From: Gnetum montanum
Lineage: Eukaryota > Streptophyta > Gnetopsida > Gnetales > Gnetaceae
Assembly (NCBI GenBank): GCA_015680685.1
Contig: MNCI01015670.1
Coordinates: forward strand, 1,033,916 to 1,097,915
Direction of reading: 5' to 3'
Length of the DNA: 64,000 bases
The notes beneath the pieces were generated by a model, which was not told the DNA's origin, made no database searches, and saw only the letters and a program-made list of their open reading frames with translations. The first letter of the stretch is position 1. Each line of letters opens with the position of its first letter. Below, one piece after another: positions 48,557-58,586 of the stretch. A program made the position numbers and the translations under genes.

Positions 48557-49004
48557 CTGTAGATACAATTCAAAATCATTATATCAGTATAACTCCCGAC
48601 AATTGAAAAAACATGTTAGCACATCTAGGAAATGTTTTCATTTACCATTAGTTGTGGACTTGGATGTGCTACCTAAGCCAGAGTCATAGGGGAAAATTGG
48701 TCCCTTGTCTGACCAATCTTCATGTAACCATCCACGAGCTTGGCACATCACGAATGCTCTAGAAAACTGTTGGTGAAAATGAATGATAGCATCCTTCGTT
48801 TGACCTAATATGGCTCCATGAAGGGTGGGACCTACCATAAATGCCTCTAGAGTAGTGAGAGCTAGAGCAAGCCCTTCATCCTCAACACACGTTCCATCTA
48901 GGTTAACTTTAGGCCTACAAAGAAACAGATGTTAGAACAGAAGCAAATACCAAACGGCGAAAAGAAACAACAAACTTAAATGGCCCTATCTATCCACTCG
49001 GTAC

Positions 49005-49439
49005 ATTGTGCCAGGAGGGTTCTGGAACAGTGTGTGTGTGCGTGCAGCTAAGAATAAAGTGTTGTTAAGGTAGTCCTGTCCTTGTGGCAATTGTGCCCAC
49101 ACACCCGCTAACAAGCGTGTAGACCTGGGCTCGCGGGAAGAACCATCCTCATTTACAAACGGGCCCTTGTTGATATCTTCTATGAAGACCATGACACCCT
49201 CCGTGGCTCCCAGCAACATGGCCTCAAGCACACTCCGTGCCACCAGTTCACTTAGGTTCGACCAGATAACCACTTCGAGGTTGTCTAGCATGAAAGCCAG
49301 GGATTCACATGCACCTTCTCTAAACCAAACCCCATTGTTGTCCATAGTTAGATCCGGGGTAGGCTCATCAGCCTCAATGGGGCCAAACCATGTTAGCACC
49401 CCAACGAGTTCAACAACGAGAAGAAAAGGCTTAGCATCC
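49005..49439 (-). pseudogene. Exon 2 of the antisense gene: degenerate FCP1/NIF-type HAD domain
   Basis: Predicted residues 44-189. The order matches FCP1-family phosphatases (HAD fold, acting on phosphoserine of the RNA polymerase II tail or similar proteins): a strand ending ELVGVL (54-59) in place of the catalytic DxDGxL, a REGACESLAFM helix in place of the RPGxxEFL region, VVIWSN (101-105) in place of xVxWTS, and a YLNNTLFLAARTHTLFQNPP end where the family has YxxxNTLLxDDSPYKAxxNPP. Both catalytic aspartates and the DDSP acids are replaced, so enzymatic activity is unlikely. Identification is by eye. Confidence 0.6.
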
Positions 49440-49509
49440 CTGCAAGCAACCAAAATGCAATCGTAAAATCAGCCATGCATCAAAACAACGCAAAAAACAA
49501 AAGCTCGCA

Positions 49510-49910
49510 TCGTAGACTGACAGTTAGAAAAAATTTCTAACTATTCACGCTTAGCGTATACATTTCTTAACCTAGCGTATACGCTGTCAAAAACTGTCTA
49601 TGGTCGGTGTATACGCTACCTAACCTAGCGTATACGTTGACAATGAATCGTTTACGCTCAGCGTATACGCCATAGAAGCCTTCAGCATAAATAGTCTACG
49701 CTAGACACTGAACAAATATTTTACGCCGAAAATAGTTTACATGAAAATAGGTCTACACTGTATCATACTTGAAAACATAGAACTGTGCATGCTCAGCGTA
49801 TATACTATAGAAACCCTCAGCGTATACACCGTAACAACCTTCAACATATACCTTTACACTCGGCGTATATGCTGAGGCCCTCTACGAGACTATCTACGCT
49901 ACGAAACATG
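49510..49910. repeat. GCGTATACGC array in intron 1 of the antisense gene
   Basis: Intron 1 (49953-49440) carries many units of the palindrome, two of them exact (49575-49584 and 49661-49670). These are the same units as in the LTRs. Placement within an intron of the antisense gene and within the sense transcript means both transcripts would carry them. Confidence 0.8.
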
Positions 49911-50084
49911 CACAAGCAAAAAAATAATTAACAGAGATAGAATCAAAGCCTACCTGCGTGACAATCCAGGCCACGATGGAATCCTTGGCCTGGGCAGGCA
50001 CTGCAGCATGGCTTCGCTCTCCTCTGTGAAGGTTAAGTCAGGACCCTTTCTCCCATGCCGTTCAACTTCCTTGCCTTTGCCCAT

Positions 50085-50330
50085 CTCGGCGTCTACGCTG
50101 GGATCGACAGTTTACGCTGAGGGTTGAAACTCTTTACGCCTACGTTGAACCTCTACGCTCTACATCTACGTTGGGGTTTAGTCGTTGGCGTCTACGCTGA
50201 GGGTTTGGGTTTACGCTTACACCGGGGTTTCACAGTTTACGCTTATGCTGGGAAGTTTACGCTTAGTTGTTTATGCTCAGAATGCAATGTGACAAATGAC
50301 GCCCCCCCCCCCCCTTTATATAGCGCTTCG
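50085..50330 (-). promoter_or_regulatory. Promoter and leader of the antisense gene
   Basis: On the minus strand TATATAAA (50322-50315) is followed by a run of about 14 G, then by leader sequence full of TACGC units, reaching the ATG at 50084. Box-to-start distance is about 230 bp. The region right of the box is unusually GC-rich for this window (gcgcttcgccatcgctgccgc). Confidence 0.65.
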
Positions 50331-50710
50331 CCATCGCTGCCGCTGTTGCTGACGCCATCGCCTCCCGGTTTGTTACTTTTTGCCTCTTTTTTTTCTTTTT
50401 ACTTATTTTCATTGAAAGTTGCTCAAAAAAGTAATAAAAAATACATATATATTTAAAATAAAAACAAAATTACTACATCTCAATTCCCCTATGAACCCCA
50501 TTTCATGCGTTTACGCTGAACATTCCAGCGTAAATTGCCATTACAGCCCTAAACTGCCATGACCGCCTGGTATGGCCTTAAACTGCCACCTACGGATTAC
50601 ATTAGGCCCAGTATGGCCTTAAACTACCATTACGGCCCAGTACGGCCTTAAACTTCCATGCGTCCCGGTGTGACGATAATCCACCATCAAGCATGTACAC
50701 ATAATTTAAA
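50331..50710. other. Right border of the antisense gene
   Basis: Three exact GGCCTTAAACT copies at 50574-50584, 50615-50625 and 50644-50654, with looser forms around them. No coding until pol resumes at about 50711. Confidence 0.65.
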
Positions 50711-52021
50711 TTGCCAAAGAACATAGAACGATATCCATTAGCTCATTTTGCTCTTTGTTTATTGGCAAGAGCAAGCCTAATGTATTGCCAGCATTTAACC
50801 AAACCATTAATCATTGATGGACCATATGAAAAAATTGCAAGGGACATCAACATAAACCTCATCCACTTAAGTTCATCAACAGAAGACGCAGTCATAGCCT
50901 TAACACAACAAAAAATAGACAACTACAAAGGTATGACAAAATCCCTCGACATAGAAGCCAAAAATATCACCGAAGACCCGTTGGCCGAAACCCCCATCGC
51001 CATGCCCAATGGGGAAATTAAAATATTAAAATTAAGCACATTACTAAAACTGCAACTAACCAAAAACATTGAGGACGTTCTTAGGGAAAATATAAAAGCA
51101 TTCGCTTGGTCTTACACGGACATGCCTGGGTTAGATCCTTGAATTGTCTAGCATAACATTATCCTTGATCCGAAATTGAGACCGGTAAAACAAAAGGTAC
51201 GAAAGGTTAAACCCAAAGTGGCATTGGCAGTCTGCAATGAGATCACCAAGCTTTATCAGGCTGGTTTCATTCGGGCTATTGATTACGCTGAGTGGGTATC
51301 CAACATGGTCATTGTCCCAAAGAAGAACGGATGCATTCGCTTATGCATTGACTTCCAAGATTTAAATGTTGTAGCCATAAAAGATGATTTTCCCCTACCC
51401 AGCATCGATCAACTTGTTGACTTGACTGCTGGGCATGCTTTATTATCTTTTATGGATGGCTTCTCGGAATACAATCAAATACGCATCAACCCGGAACATC
51501 AACTTTGGACAACCTTTATGACACCATGGGGAACCTTTTGTTACACAATGATGCCCTTTGGTCTCAAGAATGCTGGGGCCATATATCAAAGGGCAATGAC
51601 ATTTATCTTTAGCGATTACATGTTACACTCGCTCAACCATTACATGGATGACATTGTGGTTAAATCAAAAAAAGCGGAATAACATGTACAAGATCTCGAC
51701 TTAGTATTAAAGCATTGTTTAAAATATGAATTTAGACTTAACCCAAAAAAATGTGTCTTTGGTGTTAAAACAAGAAAAATGCTTGGATTTATAGCCTCAG
51801 AAGCAGGGATACAAGTAGACCCTGATAAGGTTAAGGCCATAACAAACCTAAAGCCACCCAGCAACCTTACCAAACTTCAAGGTCTACAAGGTAGATTACA
51901 GTTTATCAAGCGCTTCATAGAAAAACTAATAGACAAACTAAAACCTATGAACCACCTATTACGCAAGAACATCCATTCTGAATAGACTCCACAGTGCCAA
52001 GTAGCATTCGATAATATTAAA
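50711..52021 (+). pseudogene. Reverse transcriptase of element T
   Basis: Frame 2 throughout. The linker before RT ends TDMPGLDP (51139). RT proper has AGFIRAIDYAEWVSNMV, PKKNG, ID-F-DLN, FPLPSID, MPFGLKNAGA and the catalytic HYMDDIVVKSK (about 51640), followed by NPKKCVFGV and the thumb region. Stops at 51140, 51149, 51680 and 51983 replace what are mostly glutamine or tryptophan codons in relatives. The catalytic YMDD is intact. RT copies element RNA into DNA. Confidence 0.92.
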
Positions 52022-53065
52022 ATGGCGCTTGCCCGACTACCCACGATTTATCCACCTCAAAACGATAAACCATTTTACATCTACCTTGCCACTTTGGATT
52101 CGTCAATTGTGTCTATGCTTTTCCAGAAACAAGATGATGGAACTAAAGTCCCTGTATATTATTTAAGCCACGCATTAGTTGCCCACGAGAAAAAGTATAA
52201 CGATGTGGAGTGGTCATGTTTAGCTTTGGTCTTCTCTTTAAGGAAATGGCGACATTACCTCTTCCGTAACCAAGTTAACATAATTTGCAAGGATAATGTG
52301 CTCAGAGCCATCACAGGAAACATTTACAAAACAAGTCAGATAGCCCATTGGAAAGCCATGACAGCCGAGTTTGACCTGCATTATATAGCACATTCATCAG
52401 TTAAGGGTCAAGCCATAGCAAATCAAATGGCCACGTCACCAACGCACGATCAAGAAACAATAGAGCCAAAATTCCCGGATGAGAATATAAGCACAATAGA
52501 CATAGTGCCCAACGACTACGACACCATTCTAGACTTTGATGGAGCATCCACCTCTCGAGGGGGAAGTGCAGCCGCTATCATCACCTATCCCTCCAGGGAG
52601 ATCCAACCCTTTGCTTATCATTTCAATTTTCATTGTACCAACAACATCGCAGAGTATGAAGGTCTCCTTAGAGGTCTCGCAGCAGCATTGGCTTTAGACA
52701 TCACACAGCTTGTGGTCAGAGGAGACTCACAATTGGTCTTAAACCAAGTCACAGATGTTTATACCTATAAAGCCCAACATTTACAACCATACTGTGACTT
52801 GGAAAAACACCTAATGAGGCAATTTGAAAACATCGATGTGCAACACATCTCCAGAAATGATAATACCATCGCAGATGCGTTAGCCACATTAGCACTAAAT
52901 ATATCGCCAAACATGTTCCATACATTACCAAGCTCTATAACCAGTTGTGCCAAACCAATAACCGATACTCCCGACACGTTGTGGATCGCATCTGTTAATA
53001 CAACACACGCAATGGAATGGTATGATGACATAAAAGAATACCTTCTACGCCGTGAAACACCATGA
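52022..53065 (+). pseudogene. Double RNase H region of element T
   Basis: The first domain (about residues 15-138 of this open stretch) is the degenerate gypsy RNase H, with YYLSHALVAHEKKY but without the normal first acid. The second (residues 168-290) is an archaeal/plant-type RNase H: DFDGAS (D173), NNIAEYEGL (E211), VRGDSQLV (D235), NDNTIADALA (D285), all four acids kept. A second RNase H is a known marker of the Tat branch, where it likely replaced the worn first one in cutting the RNA strand. Confidence 0.88.
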
Positions 53066-54256
53066 CATCTAACAAATGCACAAAAGGATGCAGTATGAAA
53101 ACGTTCTAAGCAGTATACCCTGGTAGGAGATATGTTGTGTCGTCAGTCCTACGAAGGCATATTGCTAACATGCGTTAGTAGTATCGATGCCCAAACCATC
53201 GTCGAACAAGTACACGACGGACTATGCAGAGGACATATAGCACCAAAAGCCATGGCAACAAAGATCAGACGCTTAGGCTATTATTGGTCACACATGGAAT
53301 ATGACTGTCTCTCCAAGGCTAAGACATGTAGTACTTGCCAAAAACATAGCAATCTAATCCATGTCCCACCAAACGAATTGCATACGACGCAAATCACTTG
53401 GCCCTTTCAAAAGTGGGGGTTAGACCTTATCGGCCCAATAACACCCTCATCTTCTGCGGGGCATAGTTTTATTATAACCGCAACAGAATATTTCACGAAG
53501 TGGGTAGAAGCTGCTCCCCTTCGAAAAACTATATCTAAACACGTGTGCAATTTCATTCTCGAAAACATTGTAACTCGTTTTGGAGTTCCCATGACAATCA
53601 TCACTGACAACGAGCCACAATTTAGCAGTGCCGAGACCAAAACCTTTTGTGACAGTCTAGGGATCAAACACTCATTTTCATCCCATTACTATCCTCAGAG
53701 CAACGGGCAAGTAGAGGCAACAAACAAAACCATCATTACAATACTCAAAAAGATGCTTACCCAAAGCAAGTGGAGATGGCACGAACAATTGGTATACGCA
53801 TTGTGGGCATATCGTACTACACATCGGACTTCAACAGGTAAAATTCCATATAGTCTTGGTTATGGTTTAGAAGCTGTTTTACCTTTGTAATTACAGGTAC
53901 CATCTTTCAGGATCACACTTTTCAGACTCCTTGACGACGGGCAAAACAATGACCTGTGCGTCATTGACCTAGAATCGGTGGAGGAGGAACGAATACGTGC
54001 GCTTGATCAAATTGAGTGGTACCAAAAACAACAACGACAGCGACATCGACATGACATTCATAAGAGCCCTATCAAAGAAGGTGACCTTGTACTTAAAGTC
54101 GTTCAGGAACACCTGGACAAATTCTCAACCAACTGGGAAGGACCTTAATTGGTCACCAAAGCATATGACAACGGAGCATTCAAGCTAGCGGATATGGAAG
54201 GACATGAGCTTACAAATCCAACCAATCACTCGTTCCTGAAGCCATTCTACATCTGA
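53066..54256 (+). pseudogene. Integrase of element T
   Basis: Frame 2. The zinc-binding part has VHDGLCRGH and CSTCQKH. The core, counted from the methionine at 53132, shows D98 (GLDLIGP), D159 (TDNEPQF) and E195 (NGQVEATN), giving D-D-35-E spacing. The C-terminal part has an NWEGP-type GPY/F motif ending FLKPFYI and a stop at 54254. Nonsense codons at 53063, about 53096, 53888 and about 54146 break it. It would insert element DNA and make the 5-bp duplication seen. Confidence 0.92.
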
Positions 54257-54640
54257 ACATAGTCAGGTATGTGCGAGTCCTGGAGTCACGACTATAAATT
54301 GATACCACAGAACAGTCCTAGATTATGACTTAAAACTGATACCACAGCTCGTCCCGGCATCATGACGATAAACTGATACCACACAGTGTTTGCAATGACG
54401 ATAAACTAGCACTCGTCTGGTATGATAGCAAACTATCATACTCACACTCACTAGAGTCAGCTAAGACTATAAACTGCTTTGCCTCTTCACAGTCCGCTAA
54501 GACTAGAAACTAGCAACGTAACGTCCACCACGACGCTAAACTGGCAATGTCCAATGGGTCATGATACAAAACTAGCCCATGATAGTCTGCTAAGACTATA
54601 AACTGGCAAGTTCATCTCTGGTTCCTCAATCTGCTGCCAC
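54257..54640 (+). repeat. Degenerate gacgataaactg repeats after pol
   Basis: About ten irregular units share a core such as gactataaactg, gacgataaactg or gacttaaaactg, several followed by ataccaca or gcaa. The taaact core also occurs in the GGCCTTAAACT units that border the antisense gene, so they may be one dispersed family. Confidence 0.65.
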
Positions 54641-55623
54641 ATTCAAACTTTATCAGTGCATCGCTCACCATCAAACAATTCTACCAATGTTGCTACTATT
54701 CATATACAGTGCCTGAAATCACCTCCAATTTCCTTGTTCCATCTATAGCTGTTTAAGTCTAAGCTCGCTTATTCACTCATGGTTTTCTTATCTCCTTGGA
54801 GTTGTGTTTGCAGGATGACACCCAGAAGTTTTCGCACAAGAATGCATTTCATCATAAGCAGCAAGATGAGACATTGTTCACAACATACCTAGCAAGACTA
54901 AATCAAATCGTTCACAAGTACATCCCCATTTCCCAGTATATTTTGTATCTATTTAGCCACGCCTCCGATACACTCAGTACATTCAAAACTATGAGTAGGT
55001 TGTTGCGCACTGTAACATTTTACAGCAGTTGCAACACAAAACATAGCACTTGAGCATGAGTACAAGATCAAAGCAAAGCTTCTTCCAAAAAAAAAGACCC
55101 TTGGCACTTTCCATTTAAGCCCCAGGTGGGAAGGAAGTTGTCTTCGAACCAAGTACTCATGTCAAAAATAATCAAGAAACATCCAGTTGCATGGCTTTGG
55201 CTCTCCGCCAACAGGATCCCCCAAAGAAGGATCCTATTCCTCCAAAGAATGCAACGCATCATCACGTGGCTTTGGTTTTTCCGACAAGTTCTCTTGGACA
55301 CTAACCAAGAGTCTTGTTCTGTCAAAGGATCCACATCGCATATATGGATTCCAAGTCTGCTACATAATGGCTATGGACGAGGATTAGCATGCCACACACT
55401 AGAGCATCCCCTTTACCAAGCGCAATCTTTCAGCCAGTTACCAGTCCCCACAATCTCCATTCCCCCATCCAAATACAAACCTTACTTCTCTAAATCCCAT
55501 GTACTATTGGACACGGTGCGATGACGTCTAGTCAAGTGGCAACAAACAAAATCTCTATCAAGGTGCTTATGGTGTTTTGCACTTCTTTGTCGACGCTTCT
55601 TGAGTTGATTCCTCTAAGCGTCC
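54641..55623 (+). other. Untranslated 3' region of element T
   Basis: Short open frames exist but none has a recognisable motif. One at 54796-55053 has a TYLARLNQIVHKY segment without a match I can name. There is no evidence of an envelope-type gene. Confidence 0.45.
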
Positions 55624-55638
55624 ACAAAGAGGGGCCAA
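55624..55638 (+). other. Polypurine tract of element T
   Basis: acaaagaggggccaa immediately precedes the 3' LTR, purine-rich with a G run as expected, apart from the cc near its end. Confidence 0.65.
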
Positions 55639-56918
55639 TGAAACACCACAAAATTTTAAGCTTAGTACTTCTCCGGCAAGAAGCAGGTCCATGGGACCCA
55701 CAGACGACCACGGCTACATCTGGTATTAAACATGGCAACTTCGGAGATCAACAATACTTAATTTTTCACCAAGTATGTAGTCTCAGTGTATACGCTCAGC
55801 GTATATGCTCAAGTTCACATCCACAGCGTAGACGCCCAGCATAGACATCCAGTGTAGACATCCAGCGTAGACGCCTAGTGTAGATGCCCAGCGTATACGC
55901 TCAGCGTATGCGCCTCACATGTACGCTCAGCAAGTACAATCGATGTATACGCCTGACATGAAATCTTCAAAGATGACATGGAAACAGCACTGTAAAGCAA
56001 GATTTAGCACAAGGCAGCAACCATTAGCGTATACGCCTCAGTGTATATGCCCAACACCCATCAGCGTATACGCCCAGCACCCCAGCGTATATGCCCAGCC
56101 ACCATTAGCGTATACACCCAGCGTCCACGACATCTATGCCCAAGTTCTCATACGCCCAGCACATCCAACATATACACCTAGAGTCTACGCCCACCAGATG
56201 CAGCGTATACGCCCAGTGTATATGCCCAGCAAATGTAACATACTGTACACTTGTAAATTTTATGCTTTTGCACCCAGTCAATGCACCACGTGTTGCCCAA
56301 CCCAAGTCTAGCGTCAAAACCTATATATAAGCCCCAATTATTCACTAGATCAAGGTTGGTTGGCAAACATTCAGAGCAAACATAGAGAGTAGAGATGTTG
56401 AGCACTAGAGAAGAAAACCTTATACGTTGGACAACCCTGTATGCTGATCATATAGCCTCTAAGTTGTGCCTACAGTGCAAACTAGCCCACAGTCATCTCT
56501 GCATCCACAAGGCTTTTCGTCCACCTTGTGTCCCAGTCACAACTGTGTTAGACCAGTGCATTGTACTCTCATTCTGTAATGCCATTATTACATTTTCTTC
56601 CCAAAATCGTTTACAATTTCCATTAATTGTTGCACGTATTCTGTTTACGCTCATTTCTTTCTATGCTCTGTTCACATCAGTTATGCTGTTTACACTCTAA
56701 TTTATGCATGTTATGTTGTTTACGTATAACCCAGCGTATAGCACCTCGGTGTATGTTTGGGGAAATCCTTGCCTGATCCGCGTGCGGACCACTCAAGGTA
56801 CTCTACCTTCATTCATTCCAGCTCGCCCTCAGGCGAAGGTAGGGTCTTCTGTGCGTGTCTAGCGATCCTACGGTCTCTGTTTCCTTCCAACCGGAGATTG
56901 ACGATTTCGGATAGTACA
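55639..56918 (+). repeat. 3' LTR of element T
   Basis: Starts TGAAACACC and ends TAGTACA, pairing with 39396-40548. Four exact GCGTATACGC units (55891, 56027, 56064, 56203) and many variants. Relative to the 5' LTR it has extra array units around 55820-55880 and an extra segment around 56197-56276. Confidence 0.92.
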
Positions 56919-58174
56919 GTGAGGTTTTCATTTATCCATTTAAACATCCTATTAAACTTTGCTTCTAGATCATCAATAGACTCCTTTATCAGCAAAGTTT
57001 GATGTGGAATCACCTTATCAAAAGTAGTTTCCTATTCCTTACCATAGATATGGACCTTGTTCTGTTGAACAGTTGGGTCCCATTGATATTTCTTGACATT
57101 CTTCCATTTGCACATCTCTCTTTCTTCTTTTTCCATACACTCTATTATCTCCTTTATTTGATATGCTTGAAGCTTGTATAATTTCCCTATGGCATACATC
57201 CCAAGGATCACCCTTGTTTCATTATGAAGCCCATCTATGCTATGGTAAAGTTTCTCTTCCTCGAAGAAACCATGGCTTGGGTATCAATTCATTAAGGAAT
57301 AATATCTATCTAAGGCCATGTACAAGGGTTCATGTTATTCTTGTTTCCACTCTTAGATTTGTCTCCTCATATTAGACACTCTTTTTTATAGGTTTGGTAT
57401 CTCTCGTTGAAAAGTTCAAACATTGTTGATTGAATTTGGTTTCAACGATCAATACCACACTTTGGCTTTATCAATTAGTATTCTAGGAAAGAGCTTAAAC
57501 TTTGGCCATCCATTTTCAATGTTTTAAAATTTACATGCATCATGGAAGGTTTGTAAATGATGTTTTGGGTTCGAATCATAGCCTCCTACAAATTTAGGAA
57601 GATTATTCATTTCAAGATTAGGTAGAAAACTCTTTTTGCAATGCTTGTGAGATATCTTAATGACCTCTATGATATGCATTAGGCTCTTAGTGGTCAACAA
57701 GGGTTCATCGTTATCAAAAAAATCATGAGGGAAATTTCTATGTTCATGGTGTCCTCTTTGACTTTTCTCATGGGTTTGATTCTAATTTTTAGTCTGACCC
57801 TTTAATGGAGCTCTATCTCTATACCTATGTTCATCTTCATCAGAATTAGATGTTGAAGGGAAAGAGGAAGATGAGAAACTAGAATAGTTGTCATGGCTTC
57901 TATGGTGTTCCCTAGGGTCCCTTAATTTATCATTTCTGGTTTTCGAGGAGTTCTTAGGCCTTAAGGCCTCCCCTAGCTTGGGACTTATGTCATCTCCTCC
58001 AAGATTGTCTACCTTAGGTGAATTTAGTCTTTGAGTGTCTTCAAGGTGGTCATGATCATAAGAAACCCTTGCATAAGGTTGATCACTCCAATCTTCTTCA
58101 TCGTATATCTTGTTAGTTCTCTAATGAACGTGTTTGCTATATAGCACATTGTCACTTTCTAGTGACAGAGACAT
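56919..58174 (-). pseudogene. gag N-terminal part of element C
   Basis: Starts MSLSLESDN at 58174, close to element B's MSLSQDSDN. SSFSSSSFPSTSN and a basic DRAPLKGQ part follow, then MNNLPKFVGGYDSNPKHHLQTF and FKLFPRILIDKAKVWY (about 57600-57450), the Athila capsid. It runs to WINENL at 56930, where element T is inserted. In-frame TAG at codon 18 (58123-58121), shared with element B. Confidence 0.8.
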
Positions 58175-58278
58175 TGTTTGTGTTTTATGGTGTGTGTGAT
58201 TTAATAGTTTTTGAAAGATATATTGTTAATACCTTTTACAATGATCATGTATAATATAACTAATCTAGATTGAGCACA

Positions 58279-58298
58279 ATCCCTAACAATGATGTCAA
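58279..58298 (-). other. Primer-binding site of element C
   Basis: On the minus strand TTGACATCATTGTTAGGGAT follows the LTR end. It aligns with element E's TTGGCATCGTTGCTGGGGA by transitions only. Confidence 0.75.
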
Positions 58299-58586
58299 TG
58301 ATGAGTGGCGATATATCCCTATGCTTAACCATTCATAGGAGTTCACGCATGATCTAGTCAAATTCTATGGATGGGACTAGTTATGGCATCTAGATCATTA
58401 TGCTTTGATTGCAATTCGTTGTCTTCCCACTTGGACTAGGAGTAGCATAGAATTAGGAAATATCCTGGCTCTGATGTCGTGTATGCAATGTTGGGACACT
58501 GATATAGGGCTTCGATACAGGGCTCTAATGTCAAGGCTCTAACGTCAAGGCTCCAATGTTAAGGCCAGGTAAAACATGACTCATCA
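58299..58586 (-). repeat. 5' LTR of element C, internally deleted
   Basis: Carries both ends of the C LTR (tgatgagtgg at left, gactcatca at right) but lacks roughly 555 bp in between. The deletion point contains a short inverted piece, ctaggagtagcatagaatta, the reverse complement of LTR sequence present at 34773-34792. Confidence 0.8.

Larger units (their letters stand above)
45842..50084 (-). pseudogene. Antisense eight-exon gene within element T
   Basis: Exons on the minus strand: 50084-49954, 49439-49005, 48914-48646, 48556-47528, 47425-47192, 47105-46911, 46825-46041, 45943-45842 (stop TAG). Each junction is GT/AG and every exon phase agrees, giving 3180 nt (about 1059 residues). Strong sites include GTAAGTA at 47527, GTAAGC at 46040, GTAAAT at 48645 and ttgcttgcAG before 49439; the exon 2 donor (GTACCG) is the weakest. 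Residues 44-189 resemble an FCP1-like phosphatase, about 279-620 resemble retrotransposon accessory proteins, and about 765-1026 form a coiled coil. Eight in-frame stops: four in exon 4, one in exon 5, three in exon 7. No frameshift. The protein's role is unknown. Confidence 0.8.
39396..56918 (+). mobile_element. Element T: Tat/Ogre-like Ty3/gypsy element with an antisense split gene
   Basis: 17.5 kb, bounded by LTRs 39396-40548 and 55639-56918, with perfect gtgag target duplications at 39391-39395 and 56919-56923. Order: primer-binding site, repeat-rich leader, gag, proline-rich linker, protease, an antisense eight-exon gene, RT, degenerate RNase H, second (archaeal-type) RNase H, integrase, repeat region, polypurine tract. 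The double RNase H and the SLYDLVLTSQTHREAF segment before protease mark the Tat/Ogre branch. The element interrupts gag of element C. All coding frames are broken by nonsense codons. Confidence 0.92.
34574..58586 (-). mobile_element. Element C: pol-less Athila-like element nested in D, itself split by T
   Basis: Minus strand. 5' LTR (58299-58586), primer-binding site and gag start (58174) lie right of element T; the gag C-terminal part (39395-38290), 3' internal region and 3' LTR (34574-35416) lie left of it. No pol remains between gag and the 3' region. Flanks ggagg (34569-34573) and ggaag (58587-58591) agree at four of five bases. A reduced copy of the same insertion is at 3939-4700. Confidence 0.7.

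Noticed and set aside
46238-49466. Plus-strand open frames opposite the antisense gene
   Set aside because: They overlap well-phased antisense exons and show no motif of their own.
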